A stretch of DNA of 64,000 nt from an uncultured Phycisphaerae bacterium (lineage in GTDB: Bacteria; Planctomycetota; Phycisphaerae; UBA1845; Fen-1342). This document shows positions 34,175-44,700 of the stretch, one piece after another. Position 1 is the stretch's first letter, and the number at the start of each line of letters is the position of its first letter. The stretch lies in contig CALGJV010000010.1 in NCBI GenBank assembly GCA_937928595.1, positions 1 through 64,000 on the forward strand, written 5' to 3'. A model generated the notes under the pieces. That model did not search any database, had not been told where the DNA came from, and saw only the letters and a program-made list of their open reading frames with translations. Both the position numbers and the translations under genes were made by a program.

Positions 34175-34300
34175 ACCGGGCGAAGCACGCGGAATGTCCC
34201 TGGCTGCATCCCGGGGCCGCGGTACGACGTCGCTCGTCCCGCGGTCCCGGGAGCTTCTCGGCCGACCGGGCGGTTTGTGCATTCAAGGAGGCTGCGCGTG

Positions 34301-35338
34301 ATGCGAACGTCCCCATCGCGGCTGTGCCTGGCCGCGCTGCTGTTGGCGATCGTTCCTTCCGGGATCGCGGAGGTGGTCGTCGAGTACGCCTGGAGCGTGG
34401 GCGAGCGTTACGAGGGCCTGGCATTCAGCCCCGGCGACGGGGACCTGATCGCCGGGATGACGATCGGTACCGGCGCGTGGTTCGAGGGTGGGTTCGTCGA
34501 TCCCGCGAACGGGGTTGAGGCATTCAACTTCAACGGCCGGCCGGACGGCTGCCTCGAAATGTGGTACGACGATCCGCTGGACTGCTTCTGGCACGCCTAC
34601 GGCGATCCCGGCGGCTGCGAACCGGAGTGGCACATGCCGGACCTCACCGACGGCAGCACCGGCGTGTTCGCGGCGGTCCTGCGGGACTTCGCCCGGGCGA
34701 ATCTCGTAGCCCGCTATGATTTCGGCGGTCCGCGCGACGTCGACGAGGTGCGCGTCTTCAGCCGCATGGTGGGGCGCGACGTGCGCGTCTTTCAGCACTA
34801 CGACCTCTACGTTTCGTACGACAACGCTGCGACCTGGGTGCCGCTGGCCCTCGCGGTCATGAACGGAACGTACGGCGACCAGAACCCCTGGCAATACGCG
34901 ACCAGCTACACGCGGGTGCGCAACCCGACGGGTGTCCTGGCCGAGGACGCCACGAATATCCGGTTCGTTTTCTACGCGGTGGGGCTCGACCAAAACTTCA
35001 CTCTGGTCGACGTCTGGCAGGGCTACGCAAATGACGATCCGGCCTTGGCCGCGCGCTGCTCCGGGCAAGTGCCGGCCGAGTCCGGCGACCTGGACGGCCT
35101 CCGCAAGGCGTTCGTGTCCACTTTCGTCGACGAGATGGACGTCTTTGGCTGGCTTCAGGGCGACGGCGACGGCGATCTGGATAGCGACCTAGCCGACGTT
35201 CAGGCCATGCTGAGCTGCATGACCGGCCCGGACGGCGGCTCCATGGCCGCGCCGTGTCGGCCGTTCGACTTCTCGCCCAAGGATGGCGACGTGGACCTGG
35301 CCGACCTCGCGGTCATGCAGCGCCGCTGGCCGCAATAA
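34301..35338 (+). CDS. secreted dockerin protein, second FWH/RYD/QHYD domain copy
   Basis: A 345-residue exported protein, paralogous to the dockerin protein two genes upstream. A signal peptide (about 1-24) precedes the shared domain with FWHAYGDPGGCEPEWHMPDL, LRDFARANLVARYDF, VFQHYDLYVSYDN, IRFVFYAVG and GDLDGLRKAFV. The dockerin loops are DGDGDLDSDLADVQAML and KDGDVDLADLAVMQRRW. AAGGAGG precedes; a GTG one codon upstream has slightly better spacing and may be used instead of the ATG. It is probably the last gene of the operon, since a separate -10 element precedes the next gene. Confidence 0.78.
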   Translation: MRTSPSRLCLAALLLAIVPSGIAEVVVEYAWSVGERYEGLAFSPGDGDLIAGMTIGTGAWFEGGFVDPANGVEAFNFNGRPDGCLEMWYDDPLDCFWHAYGDPGGCEPEWHMPDLTDGSTGVFAAVLRDFARANLVARYDFGGPRDVDEVRVFSRMVGRDVRVFQHYDLYVSYDNAATWVPLALAVMNGTYGDQNPWQYATSYTRVRNPTGVLAEDATNIRFVFYAVGLDQNFTLVDVWQGYANDDPALAARCSGQVPAESGDLDGLRKAFVSTFVDEMDVFGWLQGDGDGDLDSDLADVQAMLSCMTGPDGGSMAAPCRPFDFSPKDGDVDLADLAVMQRRWPQ

Positions 35339-35364
35339 TGACGAGCGGGCGCCGGCCCCCGGCG

Positions 35365-35370
35365 TAGAAT
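35365..35370 (+). promoter_or_regulatory. -10 element TAGAAT, predicts leaderless mRNA
   Basis: TAGAAT ends six bases before the ATG at 35377. A start seven bases past the hexamer falls exactly on the A of the ATG. No Shine-Dalgarno lies between them. Confidence 0.65.
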
Positions 35371-35376
35371 GCGGAC

Positions 35377-37470
35377 ATGCCCGCCCGCCCCTCGTCGCCG
35401 CATGCTGCCGCGCGCCGGCTGACGCGCGCGGCCCGCGTCGTGCTCCTGGCCGTGGCGCTTGTGGTCCTGGCGGCGCCGGCGCTCCTGGTGTGCGAGCCAT
35501 CGTCGCGCGACCGCGGGGCGGTCTTGTCGCCGACGAGCGCGCTCCCGGTTCGAGCGCACGGGTGGGCCGATCTCGCGCCCCTCGCGGATGCCGCCGACGA
35601 GCGTGTGGGGACGGAGTCGGGCGACCGGCCGGGAGCGGACTCGTCGGCCGGGTTGGCGGCCGACCTCGACGTGCCGGCGCTTCCGGCCGGGACCGTGGTC
35701 GAGCGGGTTCGCGTGCAGGGCGGCGGGGCGGCGACACCGCCCATCGTTGCCGCGCGTCCGGCGACTCCCCGGGAAGACGAGTGGGATCGCTCGCCGGAGG
35801 CCCGCCAGCGCGGTGTCGCCCGCTTCGGCGGCACGCCCCAGACCGAGGACGCGGTGCAGGCCGGCCTGGCGTGGCTGGCGGCGCACCAGTCGCCCGACGG
35901 TCGCTGGAGCCGCGATGCGTTCCCCGCGCAGTGCCCGCCGCAGGATCGCTGCACGGGTGTGGCCTGCCGCCGCACCGAGTCCGCGCTGGATGCCGGTCTG
36001 ACCGCTCTCGCGCTGCTCGCGTTCCTGGGGGCGGGCTACACCGACGCGGACGGGCCGTACGCGGATGTCGTTCGCGGGGGCATCGACGCGCTGCTCGCGG
36101 CTCAGCAGCCGTCGGGCGGCTTCGAGCGTGACGAGAGCATGGCCGGGTACTGCGACTCCGTGGCGACCCTGGCGCTCGCGGAGTACACGGCCCTGACGCG
36201 GGAGCAGCGCGTCCGCGGGGCGCTGGAGCGGGCCGTCGCGCGCCTGGTCGCCGGCCAGCATCCGCTCGGCGGCTGGGACTACCTGCCCGGGCCCGTGGCG
36301 GGCCGCAACGACACCTCGATTACCGCGTGGATGGTTCAGGCGCTGCACGCCGCCGCCGCGGCGGGCGTGGTGGTGCCCGAGGAAACGCTGGTGCGGGCCG
36401 CGCTGCACTTCGTCCGGGCGACGGAGCGCGACGGCCGGGTTCGGTATGCCGACGCCGGTACGGGCTTCAAGCTCGATGACGGTCTGCGGCCGGTGTACCG
36501 CTACGGGCCGGGCATGCTGGCGGCGGGCCTGATGAGCACCCAGATGCTCGGCTGGCGGCTCGACGGCGAAATGCCGCTGCGGCAGCGGGGTCTGGTGCTG
36601 GCGGACCTGCCGTCGGAGCGCCTGGCCCGCGGCGGCGACCCGACGCACCTGCATTGCGAGTACTACTGGTACTACGGCACGCTCGCCATGTTTCAGCGCG
36701 GCGGCGACGACTGGCAGCGCTGGAACGCCCGCCTGCGGGACACGCTGTTGCCGCTCCAGGACCGCACACGGGGAGCCGGGGGGCGGAAGCGCCACAGCTT
36801 CGGCAGCTGGCCGCCCTATGGCGACAACTGGGGGCTGTGGGGTCAGATGGGCGGGCGGGTCTACACGACCGCGATCGCCACGCTCACGCTCGAGGTCTAC
36901 TACCGGCACACGCCGGCGTTTCTGACCGGCGAGCCGCTGTTCGGGCCGGCGGCGTGGCAGAGTTACGCGCGCCGCGCCGGCCCGCGTGAGCGGCGCATCG
37001 TCGTCGCGGCCCTGGGCGCACTGCGTGTCGAGATCGGCGAGCCGGTGCTGGTTGCGATGCTCGACGACGCGGACGGCGGCGTGGCGCTCGCGGCGGCGGA
37101 GGCGCTGGCGGCGCTCGACAATCCGCGCGGCCTGCCGCTGCTCGAGCGCGCGGTCGGCACGCTCCCGCCGTGGCAACGGGCGCAGGTCGAACGGGCGGCG
37201 CAGCGCGCTCGGGCGGTGGCGGCCCTGCCGCCGATCGAGGGCCGTGTTCACGAATTCGACGGCGAGAGCGGCGTGGCGACGCTCGCGTTGCCGCGTTCGT
37301 ACGCGGGGCTCGTGGTCGGTGTCGCGGACGGCGACACGGCGGACGCCGCACCGACGCGGCTGCGGGTGGTCCAGCGCTTCTCGGGCGGGACGTTGGCGCG
37401 CGCGGAACTCGTCGCATCGGATGGTGCTCAGCCGCCCCGACCGGGCGCGCGGGTATGCGAAGTGCGCTGA
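35377..37470 (+). CDS. terpene cyclase/prenyltransferase-fold protein with HEAT repeats
   Basis: A 697-residue protein with an N-terminal hydrophobic segment (about 20-38, signal or anchor). Residues about 150-520 form an alpha/alpha-toroid of the squalene-cyclase and prenyltransferase type, with repeated helix-plus-turn units marked by HQSPDGRWSRDAF, QQPSGGFERDE, QHPLGGWDYLPG and GGRVYTTAIATLTLEVYYR. The DxDD motif of true squalene-hopene cyclases is not evident, so cyclase activity should not be assumed. Residues about 530-615 look like HEAT repeats (VLVAMLDDADGGVALAAAEA), followed by a small beta domain. Exported relatives are common in planctomycetes with unknown function. The likely leaderless start argues for the ATG used. 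Confidence 0.8.
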   Translation: MPARPSSPHAAARRLTRAARVVLLAVALVVLAAPALLVCEPSSRDRGAVLSPTSALPVRAHGWADLAPLADAADERVGTESGDRPGADSSAGLAADLDVPALPAGTVVERVRVQGGGAATPPIVAARPATPREDEWDRSPEARQRGVARFGGTPQTEDAVQAGLAWLAAHQSPDGRWSRDAFPAQCPPQDRCTGVACRRTESALDAGLTALALLAFLGAGYTDADGPYADVVRGGIDALLAAQQPSGGFERDESMAGYCDSVATLALAEYTALTREQRVRGALERAVARLVAGQHPLGGWDYLPGPVAGRNDTSITAWMVQALHAAAAAGVVVPEETLVRAALHFVRATERDGRVRYADAGTGFKLDDGLRPVYRYGPGMLAAGLMSTQMLGWRLDGEMPLRQRGLVLADLPSERLARGGDPTHLHCEYYWYYGTLAMFQRGGDDWQRWNARLRDTLLPLQDRTRGAGGRKRHSFGSWPPYGDNWGLWGQMGGRVYTTAIATLTLEVYYRHTPAFLTGEPLFGPAAWQSYARRAGPRERRIVVAALGALRVEIGEPVLVAMLDDADGGVALAAAEALAALDNPRGLPLLERAVGTLPPWQRAQVERAAQRARAVAALPPIEGRVHEFDGESGVATLALPRSYAGLVVGVADGDTADAAPTRLRVVQRFSGGTLARAELVASDGAQPPRPGARVCEVR

Positions 37471-37516
37471 CGGCGTCGGCGAGCGGCCGGCCCCGTGCGG
37501 GGTGCGGCGGGAGCGG

Positions 37517-39211
37517 CTAGGGCTTTTCGCCGGATTTCGGGTCCAGGCGTTGCAGGACCGCCTCGCGCGCCGCGAGGATGTCGTGAGCGCCCGGCAGCAG
37601 GTCCTCGATCGCCTGCCACGTCACCCCGGCACCGTCGACCACGCCGATCTGACGGAGCGACTCCGCCAGGTTTGCGCGGAACGAAGCGCTGATTCCGCGG
37701 TCGGCCAGGGCCCGCTCGAATTCCTCAACGGCGAGCTCGAAGCGGTTGCGCTGCGCGAACAGCAGGCCAAGCTGGTAGTGCACGTCGGCGAAGCGCGGGT
37801 GCAGCTCCATCGCCCGCTGGAAGCAGGTAATCGCCTCCTCGGTCGCGCCGCTCTCCTTGAGGCTGATCGCGAGCTTGACGAGCGCCTTGGCGTAGTGCGG
37901 GTTGATTGCCACCGCGTGCCGGAAGGCCTGGATCGCTTCCGCGTGGCGGCCCAGTTGCCGCAGCAGCAGCCCGTGCCGGTAGTGCAGGTCGGCGTGGTTG
38001 GGCGTGTTGTGCAGCGCCTGCTCGTGGCGGCGGACCGCCTCGCGCAGGAGCGCGTCGTGGCGCAGCGCGTGGTGCGGATCGTTGTCGCCGGGCGGCCCGT
38101 CACCGGCCCGCTCTTCCGCCTGGAGCCGCAGCCGCAGCGCCTCCGAGAACAGCAGCGTGGTGCTGGGCTCGAGGCTGGCGGCCAGATCGAACGTCGCCTC
38201 CGATTCGCGGGTATGTCCGGCGGCGTGCTGGGCCACGCCCAGCCCGGCGAAGGCCGCGATCAGCCGGTCGTTCAGTTCGACGGCGCGGTTGAACGTCACG
38301 GCCGCGTCCACGAACCGTCCTTGGCGCATGTGGTGCGTGCCGAGCTTGACGGTCGCCTCCAGGAAGTTCGGCTGGGCGGCCAGCGCCGTCTGGTACTCCG
38401 CCAGCGCCCGCACGTCGTCGCCGAGCTTGACGTACAGGTCGCCGAGCTGGACCCGCAGCGGGGCCGCGCCCGGGTTTGACTCCACCAGGGTCTCGAGCTG
38501 CCGCACCGCGTCCTCGAGGGCACCCTCGGCGGCGAGCCGGTCCACGTGGCCCAGCCCGTCCTCCCCGCTGTCCGGCTCCACGAGCAGGGCTTGCTGATAG
38601 CAGTCGATGGCGTCGCGCGGCCGGCCCGCCCGCACGTACAGGTGTCCCAGCAGCGTCAGGACGTCCACGTCGTCCGGCAACTGCTCCACGAGCTCGGCGT
38701 ATTGTTCGGCAGCCGCATCCCAGTCCCCCTCGGCGACGGCCAGCGCCGCGAGCCGCTCGCGCGCGTTGCGGAGCTCCGGGCAGAGCGCGACGGCCTGCTG
38801 ATAGGCCGCGCGGGCGGCCGCGCGGGCGCCGCGGCGCTCGTGGCAGAAGGCGATTCCGAACACAATGGCCGGATCGTCCGGGTCCAGCTGTCGCGCCTGC
38901 GCGAGTAGGTCCGCGGCGCGCTCGAACTGCCCGAGCTCGTCGCACAGGCAGGCCATCCCGAGCAGGGGGCTGGGCGCGTCGGGCTGGAGAGCCCGGGCGC
39001 GCTCGAACGCCGACTGGGCATCCCGCAGCCGCGCCGCGTACAGGCACGCGGCGCCGAAGCGCATCAGCAGGTCGTAGGAGGTCGGCGAGGCGGCCAGCCG
39101 TTCGGCCAGCGCGTCGGCGTCGTCCTCGGGCAGGGCGGGCATCTGCCGGGCGTAAGCCGTCCGGAGATCCAGGAGCAGCCCGCGCCCGAGCACCTCAAGC
39201 AGGTAGCTCAT
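37517..39211 (-). CDS. TPR protein, 564 residues
   Basis: A solenoid of about 14 tetratricopeptide repeats covering almost the whole chain; clear units include RFGAACLYAARLRDAQSAFE, HLYVRAGRPRDAIDCYQQAL and HYRHGLLLRQLGRHAEAIQA. No signal peptide or enzymatic domain is seen, so it is probably a cytoplasmic scaffold. The ATG at 39211 overlaps the end of the upstream TPR gene by 17 bases, indicating translational coupling; the longer in-frame extension is out of character (Cys/Pro/Arg-rich). Partner proteins are unknown. Confidence 0.83.
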   Translation of the reverse strand: MSYLLEVLGRGLLLDLRTAYARQMPALPEDDADALAERLAASPTSYDLLMRFGAACLYAARLRDAQSAFERARALQPDAPSPLLGMACLCDELGQFERAADLLAQARQLDPDDPAIVFGIAFCHERRGARAAARAAYQQAVALCPELRNARERLAALAVAEGDWDAAAEQYAELVEQLPDDVDVLTLLGHLYVRAGRPRDAIDCYQQALLVEPDSGEDGLGHVDRLAAEGALEDAVRQLETLVESNPGAAPLRVQLGDLYVKLGDDVRALAEYQTALAAQPNFLEATVKLGTHHMRQGRFVDAAVTFNRAVELNDRLIAAFAGLGVAQHAAGHTRESEATFDLAASLEPSTTLLFSEALRLRLQAEERAGDGPPGDNDPHHALRHDALLREAVRRHEQALHNTPNHADLHYRHGLLLRQLGRHAEAIQAFRHAVAINPHYAKALVKLAISLKESGATEEAITCFQRAMELHPRFADVHYQLGLLFAQRNRFELAVEEFERALADRGISASFRANLAESLRQIGVVDGAGVTWQAIEDLLPGAHDILAAREAVLQRLDPKSGEKP

Positions 39212-39758
39212 GACTCTCCCCGCGGTCGCCGGGCGGCAGCGCAGCCAGCGCAACCCGGGCGGTGAGCATGTTCGAGTTGAGCCGCACGGCGCGCTCGTAT
39301 TCGGCCCGCGCTCGGGCGAAGTCGCCGGTCCGCCGCCACACATCGCCGCGCAGAAGATGCACGTCCGGGTAGTCCGCGCCGCCCGCCAGCGCGGTGTCCA
39401 GGAACGCCCCGGCCCGGTCCCACTGCTCCGCGTGCAGGGCGACCTTTGCCGCCAGCACGAGCGCGTCGCTGTACCGCGGATTGATCCGCAGGGCGCGGTC
39501 CAGCAGCTCGGCCGCCGCGTTCCATTCGCCGGTGCTCACCGCCGCCTGGGCCGCGTGATACAGCAGGTCCGCGTAGTTCGGGCAGCGTTGCAGCGCTGCC
39601 TGCGCGGCCTCGTAGATCAGGCGGGCGGCGGTCGGCGATTCCCGCTCCACGCCCTGGAGGCACGCTTGGACCAGTTCCGGCTCGGCGGCGAATTGCTTCG
39701 CCAGATCCGCCAGGGATCCGGGCGGCGACGCCGGTTCGGATGGATGCTCGAAGGTCAT
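39195..39758 (-). CDS. TPR protein, 187 residues
   Basis: Three to four tetratricopeptide repeats follow an N-terminal region (about 1-35) that is Pro/Ser-rich and then helical; NYADLLYHAAQAAVSTGEWN and DVHLLRGDVWRRTGDFARA are representative. The ATG overlaps the TGA of the upstream zinc-ribbon gene (ATGA), and its own 3' end overlaps the next TPR gene. The three genes are therefore one tightly coupled unit. No enzymatic function is visible. Confidence 0.8.
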   Translation of the reverse strand: MTFEHPSEPASPPGSLADLAKQFAAEPELVQACLQGVERESPTAARLIYEAAQAALQRCPNYADLLYHAAQAAVSTGEWNAAAELLDRALRINPRYSDALVLAAKVALHAEQWDRAGAFLDTALAGGADYPDVHLLRGDVWRRTGDFARARAEYERAVRLNSNMLTARVALAALPPGDRGESHELPA

Positions 39759-39961
39759 GACCGTTTGCCCTTACCCGTTCCGGTTCCGGGCTGCGTCGAG
39801 TCCACCGCCGCCGCGTCGCGCCGCTCGCTCCCGCGGGGCGCCTGCGGCACCAGGAACGCCATCTGGCAGTGGGCGCAGCGCACGACCTTGCCGCGCATGG
39901 TGTCGGCGGCCACGACCGTACGGCCGCACTTCAGATTGGGGCAGATCATGGTGACCGGCAC
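39755..39961 (-). CDS. zinc-ribbon protein
   Basis: A 68-residue protein with a four-cysteine ribbon: MICPNLKCGR and VRCAHCQMAF give CxxxxC and CxxC knuckles around 20 residues apart, as in MJ0042-type finger/zinc-ribbon N-termini. The rest is a disordered, Gly/Thr/Lys-rich tail. GTG is taken as start (AAAGG about nine bases upstream); an internal ATG four codons later is the alternative. In planctomycetes such ribbons often precede TPR or kinase domains in one polypeptide; here it is a separate gene coupled to the TPR genes. Confidence 0.72.
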   Translation of the reverse strand: MPVTMICPNLKCGRTVVAADTMRGKVVRCAHCQMAFLVPQAPRGSERRDAAAVDSTQPGTGTGKGKRS

Positions 39962-40053
39962 AGTTTGCGCCTTTCGGTGACGACCCGGGACTCGGGCTTG
40001 CTGGCGCTATCGGCAGAAGCCGGGAGGGGGATGACCAAGCGAGTCCGCCCGGC

Positions 40054-41988
<1,935 letters not shown>

Positions 41989-42073
41989 GCGCTCGGCTCG
42001 GAAACTCGCGCGGCCGCGGACGGCGCCTCAATGCGGCGCCGTCGGCGGCCACGCGGCACGACTCGTCGCCCGG

Positions 42074-42646
42074 TCAGTCGGGCAGTTCGAGGATCGACTG
42101 CGACTTCACGATCGTCCGCTCGTGCGGGAACGCGTGGAAGGCGTGGAGGTGGAACTCGCCGTCGCGGGCCTCGTGGTCGAGGTAGGAGAACGGGATCATC
42201 TCGCCGCTGACGGCGCCCTCGTACGGCACGAACCAGCCCCGCTTCTCCGCGTGCCGGACAAGGTCGTGATGGACGGACTTGTATAGCGCCTCGTCCATCG
42301 TCTCGACCTGCGTGCTGACCATGTAGCTCCATCCGTCGGGCGTCGCCTTCTCCAGGTCGCGCTCCCCCTTCAGTCGGAACCGAGAGACCACGCCCCGCGT
42401 CGGGATGATGTCGGATTGCCGCGACAACAGCTCCGTCAGCGACTTGTCGCCGCAGTTGACCGTGACGACGTGGCCGAGCCCGATAATAGAAACGTCGGCG
42501 TGGTAGCGGCACTGCTCGACACGATAGTTGGCGTAGTGACGGAACAACTCGGGATGGAGCGCACGCTCGAATACAAATAGATGCAGGTCAACGCTTTGTA
42601 GCGTTAGGCCCAGTGGCTCCGGCTTGATGCACATTTTCTCGGGCAA
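42074..42646 (-). CDS. DUF2617-like protein
   Basis: A 190-residue protein of a planctomycete family that I believe corresponds to DUF2617, recognised mainly by FHLHAFHAFPHERTIVKSQS near the C-terminus and FERALHPELF near the N-terminus. It has a mixed alpha/beta composition, no signal peptide and no obvious catalytic motif. A TTG codon is chosen as start because TGAGGA lies seven bases upstream; an ATG four codons later is possible. A TATACT element supplies the promoter. Function unknown. Confidence 0.65.
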   Translation of the reverse strand: MPEKMCIKPEPLGLTLQSVDLHLFVFERALHPELFRHYANYRVEQCRYHADVSIIGLGHVVTVNCGDKSLTELLSRQSDIIPTRGVVSRFRLKGERDLEKATPDGWSYMVSTQVETMDEALYKSVHHDLVRHAEKRGWFVPYEGAVSGEMIPFSYLDHEARDGEFHLHAFHAFPHERTIVKSQSILELPD

Positions 42647-42677
42647 GGTCTCGTCCTCACTGCTAGCTGGGTCGCTC

Positions 42678-42683
42678 AGTATA
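42678..42683 (-). promoter_or_regulatory. -10 element TATACT for the DUF2617-like gene
   Basis: TATACT on the minus strand with a transcript start near 42671, about 25 bases before the TTG start. Confidence 0.55.
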
Positions 42684-42753
42684 CCACGAACCGCGCCGTC
42701 GCGGAACTCGAAACCGCGCGTGTTGTATTGTACGCCTCGCAGTCACGCGGGGT

Positions 42754-43095
42754 TCAGCCTCTCGGCGGCCCGGCGCCGGCCGGGTCAAGTCGCCGCAGCA
42801 GTTCGTAGTCGTAAATGCCCGTATCGTGTCCGTCTTCCCAAGTGAGTCGCAGGGCGTATTGCCCCACCAGTTCAGCACTTACAGCCGTGACTTTCGCACG
42901 CTGCTCGCTGGCGGCTGCCACCACCGGCAACGCTCCCGACGTCTGTGGCTCGCGCTCACTGCGGCACGCAGCACAGGGACACTGCCTACGCAGGAGAGCG
43001 AGCGGCAGCGTCGTCGTATGCCCGTCCGCCCAGCGGATCCGTAACTCTCGCTGGCGGTCGAGCTCGAAACCGAGTGGACGCAGTGCCGGGGGCAT
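42754..43095 (-). CDS. DUF971 domain protein
   Basis: A 113-residue DUF971 (GBBH-like N-terminal) protein. The conserved core is ELRIRWADGHTTTLPLALLR, then QCPCAAC, and finally ALRLTWEDGHDTGIYDYELL with a terminal Leu-Arg. The paired W.DGH motifs and the CPCAAC cysteines fit a metal-binding fold; family members have been linked to iron-sulfur cluster handling, which is not provable here. ATG is taken as start with GGACGG just upstream; an in-frame TTG four codons earlier is possible. Confidence 0.85.
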   Translation of the reverse strand: MPPALRPLGFELDRQRELRIRWADGHTTTLPLALLRRQCPCAACRSEREPQTSGALPVVAAASEQRAKVTAVSAELVGQYALRLTWEDGHDTGIYDYELLRRLDPAGAGPPRG

Positions 43096-43177
43096 AAAAC
43101 CGTCCAAAACCTATTACGGATTCCCTCTCCCTCGCCCTGACCACGTCGCGCACGCACAGCCGGCAATGCGGCGATCG

Positions 43178-44263
43178 CTACTCGGTCGCCAGCGGTGTTG
43201 TCGCCTTCGCTCGCCGCGGCCGACTCCGGGAAGGAGCTTTTGGCTCGACTCCGGGGGCGGCGGTGCTGGTGAAGAACGCCCCGAGCTGCCGGAGCCGCTC
43301 GTAACGGCGCCGCAGCAGCGTCTCGGGCTTCAGTCGCCGCAGGTCCCGCAGCGACTTGCTGATCCAGGCCTCGAGCGCGTGCGCGGCTCCCTCCGGGTCG
43401 CGATGCGCCCCGCCCAATGGCTCGGGGATCACTTCGTCGATCAGCCCCAACTTCTTGAGATGAGACGGCGTGAGCCGCAATGACTCCGCCGCCCGACTGG
43501 CGTACTCGCCGGATTTCCACAGGATGGCCGCGCAGCCCTCGGGGCTGATAACCGAGTAGTACGCGTGCTCCATCACGGCGACCTGGTCCGCGACCGCTAT
43601 GCCGAGCGCGCCACCGCTGCCGCCCTCTCCGATCACCGCCGCCACGATCGGCGTCCCGAGCCGCGACATCTCCATGAGATTGACCGCGATCGCGCGGGCG
43701 ATCCCCCGCTCCTCCGCCTCCACGCCCGGGTAGGCGCCAGGCGTATCGACCAGGCAGACAATCGGCACGTTGAACTTGGCCGCAAGCTGCATTTTTTGAA
43801 GTGCTTTCCGGTAGCCCTCCGGATGGGCGCAGCCGAAGTTCGCCTCAATCTTCTCCCGGGTATCCCGCCCCTTCTGGTGCCCGACGAGCATCACGCGGTG
43901 CCCGCCCAGCCGAGCGAAGCCGCATACGATCGCCTTGTCGTCGCCATACAGCCGATCGCCGTGCAGTTCGCAGAAGTCCTTGGCAATCAAACGGATGTAG
44001 TCGCGCAGCAGCGGGCGCTTCGGGTGGCGGGCCACCAGCACCTTCTCCCACGCGGTCAAGTTCGCGTACGAGTCCTTCAGCGCCTTCTGAAGCTGCTCCC
44101 GGATCCCCGCAATCACCTCGCTGTAGTCCTTGCCGGACTCGGCGGCCTGGAGCGCCTCGAGACGGCGGATCTCCTGCTCCATCTTGGCGATCGATTTCTC
44201 GAACTCCAGCACGTGCGTCATGCCGCCCGCGCTGCCGTTGCCACCGCTGGAGGGATTGCTCAT
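43178..44263 (-). CDS. accA: acetyl-CoA carboxylase carboxyltransferase subunit alpha
   Basis: A 361-residue AccA. The N-terminal coiled helix (LEFEKSIAKMEQEIRRLEAL) is typical, followed by the crotonase-fold carboxyltransferase core with RDYIRLIAKDFCELHGDRLY, PEGYRKALQKMQLAAKFNVP, LVDTPGAYPGVEAEERG, and GEGGSGGALGIAVAD plus SPEGCAAILWK. With AccD it transfers the carboxyl group from biotin to acetyl-CoA in the first step of fatty-acid synthesis. Length slightly exceeds the usual 320 because of a basic C-terminal tail (APSRSRPRRAK). No acc partner is nearby. A TATCAT element about 85 bases upstream is the probable promoter. Confidence 0.96.
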   Translation of the reverse strand: MSNPSSGGNGSAGGMTHVLEFEKSIAKMEQEIRRLEALQAAESGKDYSEVIAGIREQLQKALKDSYANLTAWEKVLVARHPKRPLLRDYIRLIAKDFCELHGDRLYGDDKAIVCGFARLGGHRVMLVGHQKGRDTREKIEANFGCAHPEGYRKALQKMQLAAKFNVPIVCLVDTPGAYPGVEAEERGIARAIAVNLMEMSRLGTPIVAAVIGEGGSGGALGIAVADQVAVMEHAYYSVISPEGCAAILWKSGEYASRAAESLRLTPSHLKKLGLIDEVIPEPLGGAHRDPEGAAHALEAWISKSLRDLRRLKPETLLRRRYERLRQLGAFFTSTAAPGVEPKAPSRSRPRRAKATTPLATE

Positions 44264-44346
44264 CTGCTTCCGCTCTGACAGGCCGCGCCAAGGTCAATGG
44301 GCCACGTCGCCCATCTCTGTCCGCGCTAAGCATTTATTAGGGCAGG

Positions 44347-44352
44347 ATGATA
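44347..44352 (-). promoter_or_regulatory. -10 element TATCAT for accA
   Basis: TATCAT on the minus strand; transcript start near 44340 and a leader of about 77 bases before accA. Confidence 0.45.
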
Positions 44353-44613
44353 TGCGGATGCACCCCGGCTGGCAAGCGAAATCTCCCCCCAAGGCTCCGA
44401 GAAGCCCATGTGCTCTACGATCCGGGGCATTCTAAGTGATTTATTATTAGACGTTGCGGGCAAGGGCGTTTCGGTTCGCTCTGGCGCCGCCGAGGGAACA
44501 ACCTAAGCGTCCGTCCCTTGGCCGCCGCCCACGCACCCCGCTTGAGGACCCGACGCGGACGGGGATGGCTGCGATGACGGCAGACCGTCAGCGACGCGCG
44601 CGGCCGGCGCGGC

Positions 44614-44619
44614 TATCAT
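44614..44619 (+). promoter_or_regulatory. -10 element TATCAT for purL
   Basis: TATCAT flanked by GGC and GCG; transcript start near 44626 and a leader of about 75 bases. Confidence 0.45.
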
Positions 44620-44700
44620 GCGCGCCGCGCGGCGGCCGGGCCCTCCGCAGAACACCCGCCGGCAGATGTGTCCAGCCCCGCGCCCCGGAGTCGTGTCTTT

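Larger units (their letters stand above)
44264..44700. other. divergent intergenic region accA/purL
   Basis: About 435 bases with no supported gene. It contains the candidate -10 elements of accA (minus) and purL (plus) and two A+T-rich patches (near 44330 and 44440) unusual for this window. No riboswitch fold, such as a purine aptamer, is recognisable by eye. Confidence 0.5.

Noticed and set aside
44326-44430. 34-codon minus-strand frame beginning MPRIVEHMGFSEPW
   Set aside because: The codons look plausible, but its ATG overlaps the only nearby -10-like hexamer (TAGAAT), so it could not be transcribed from there, and no Shine-Dalgarno is present.
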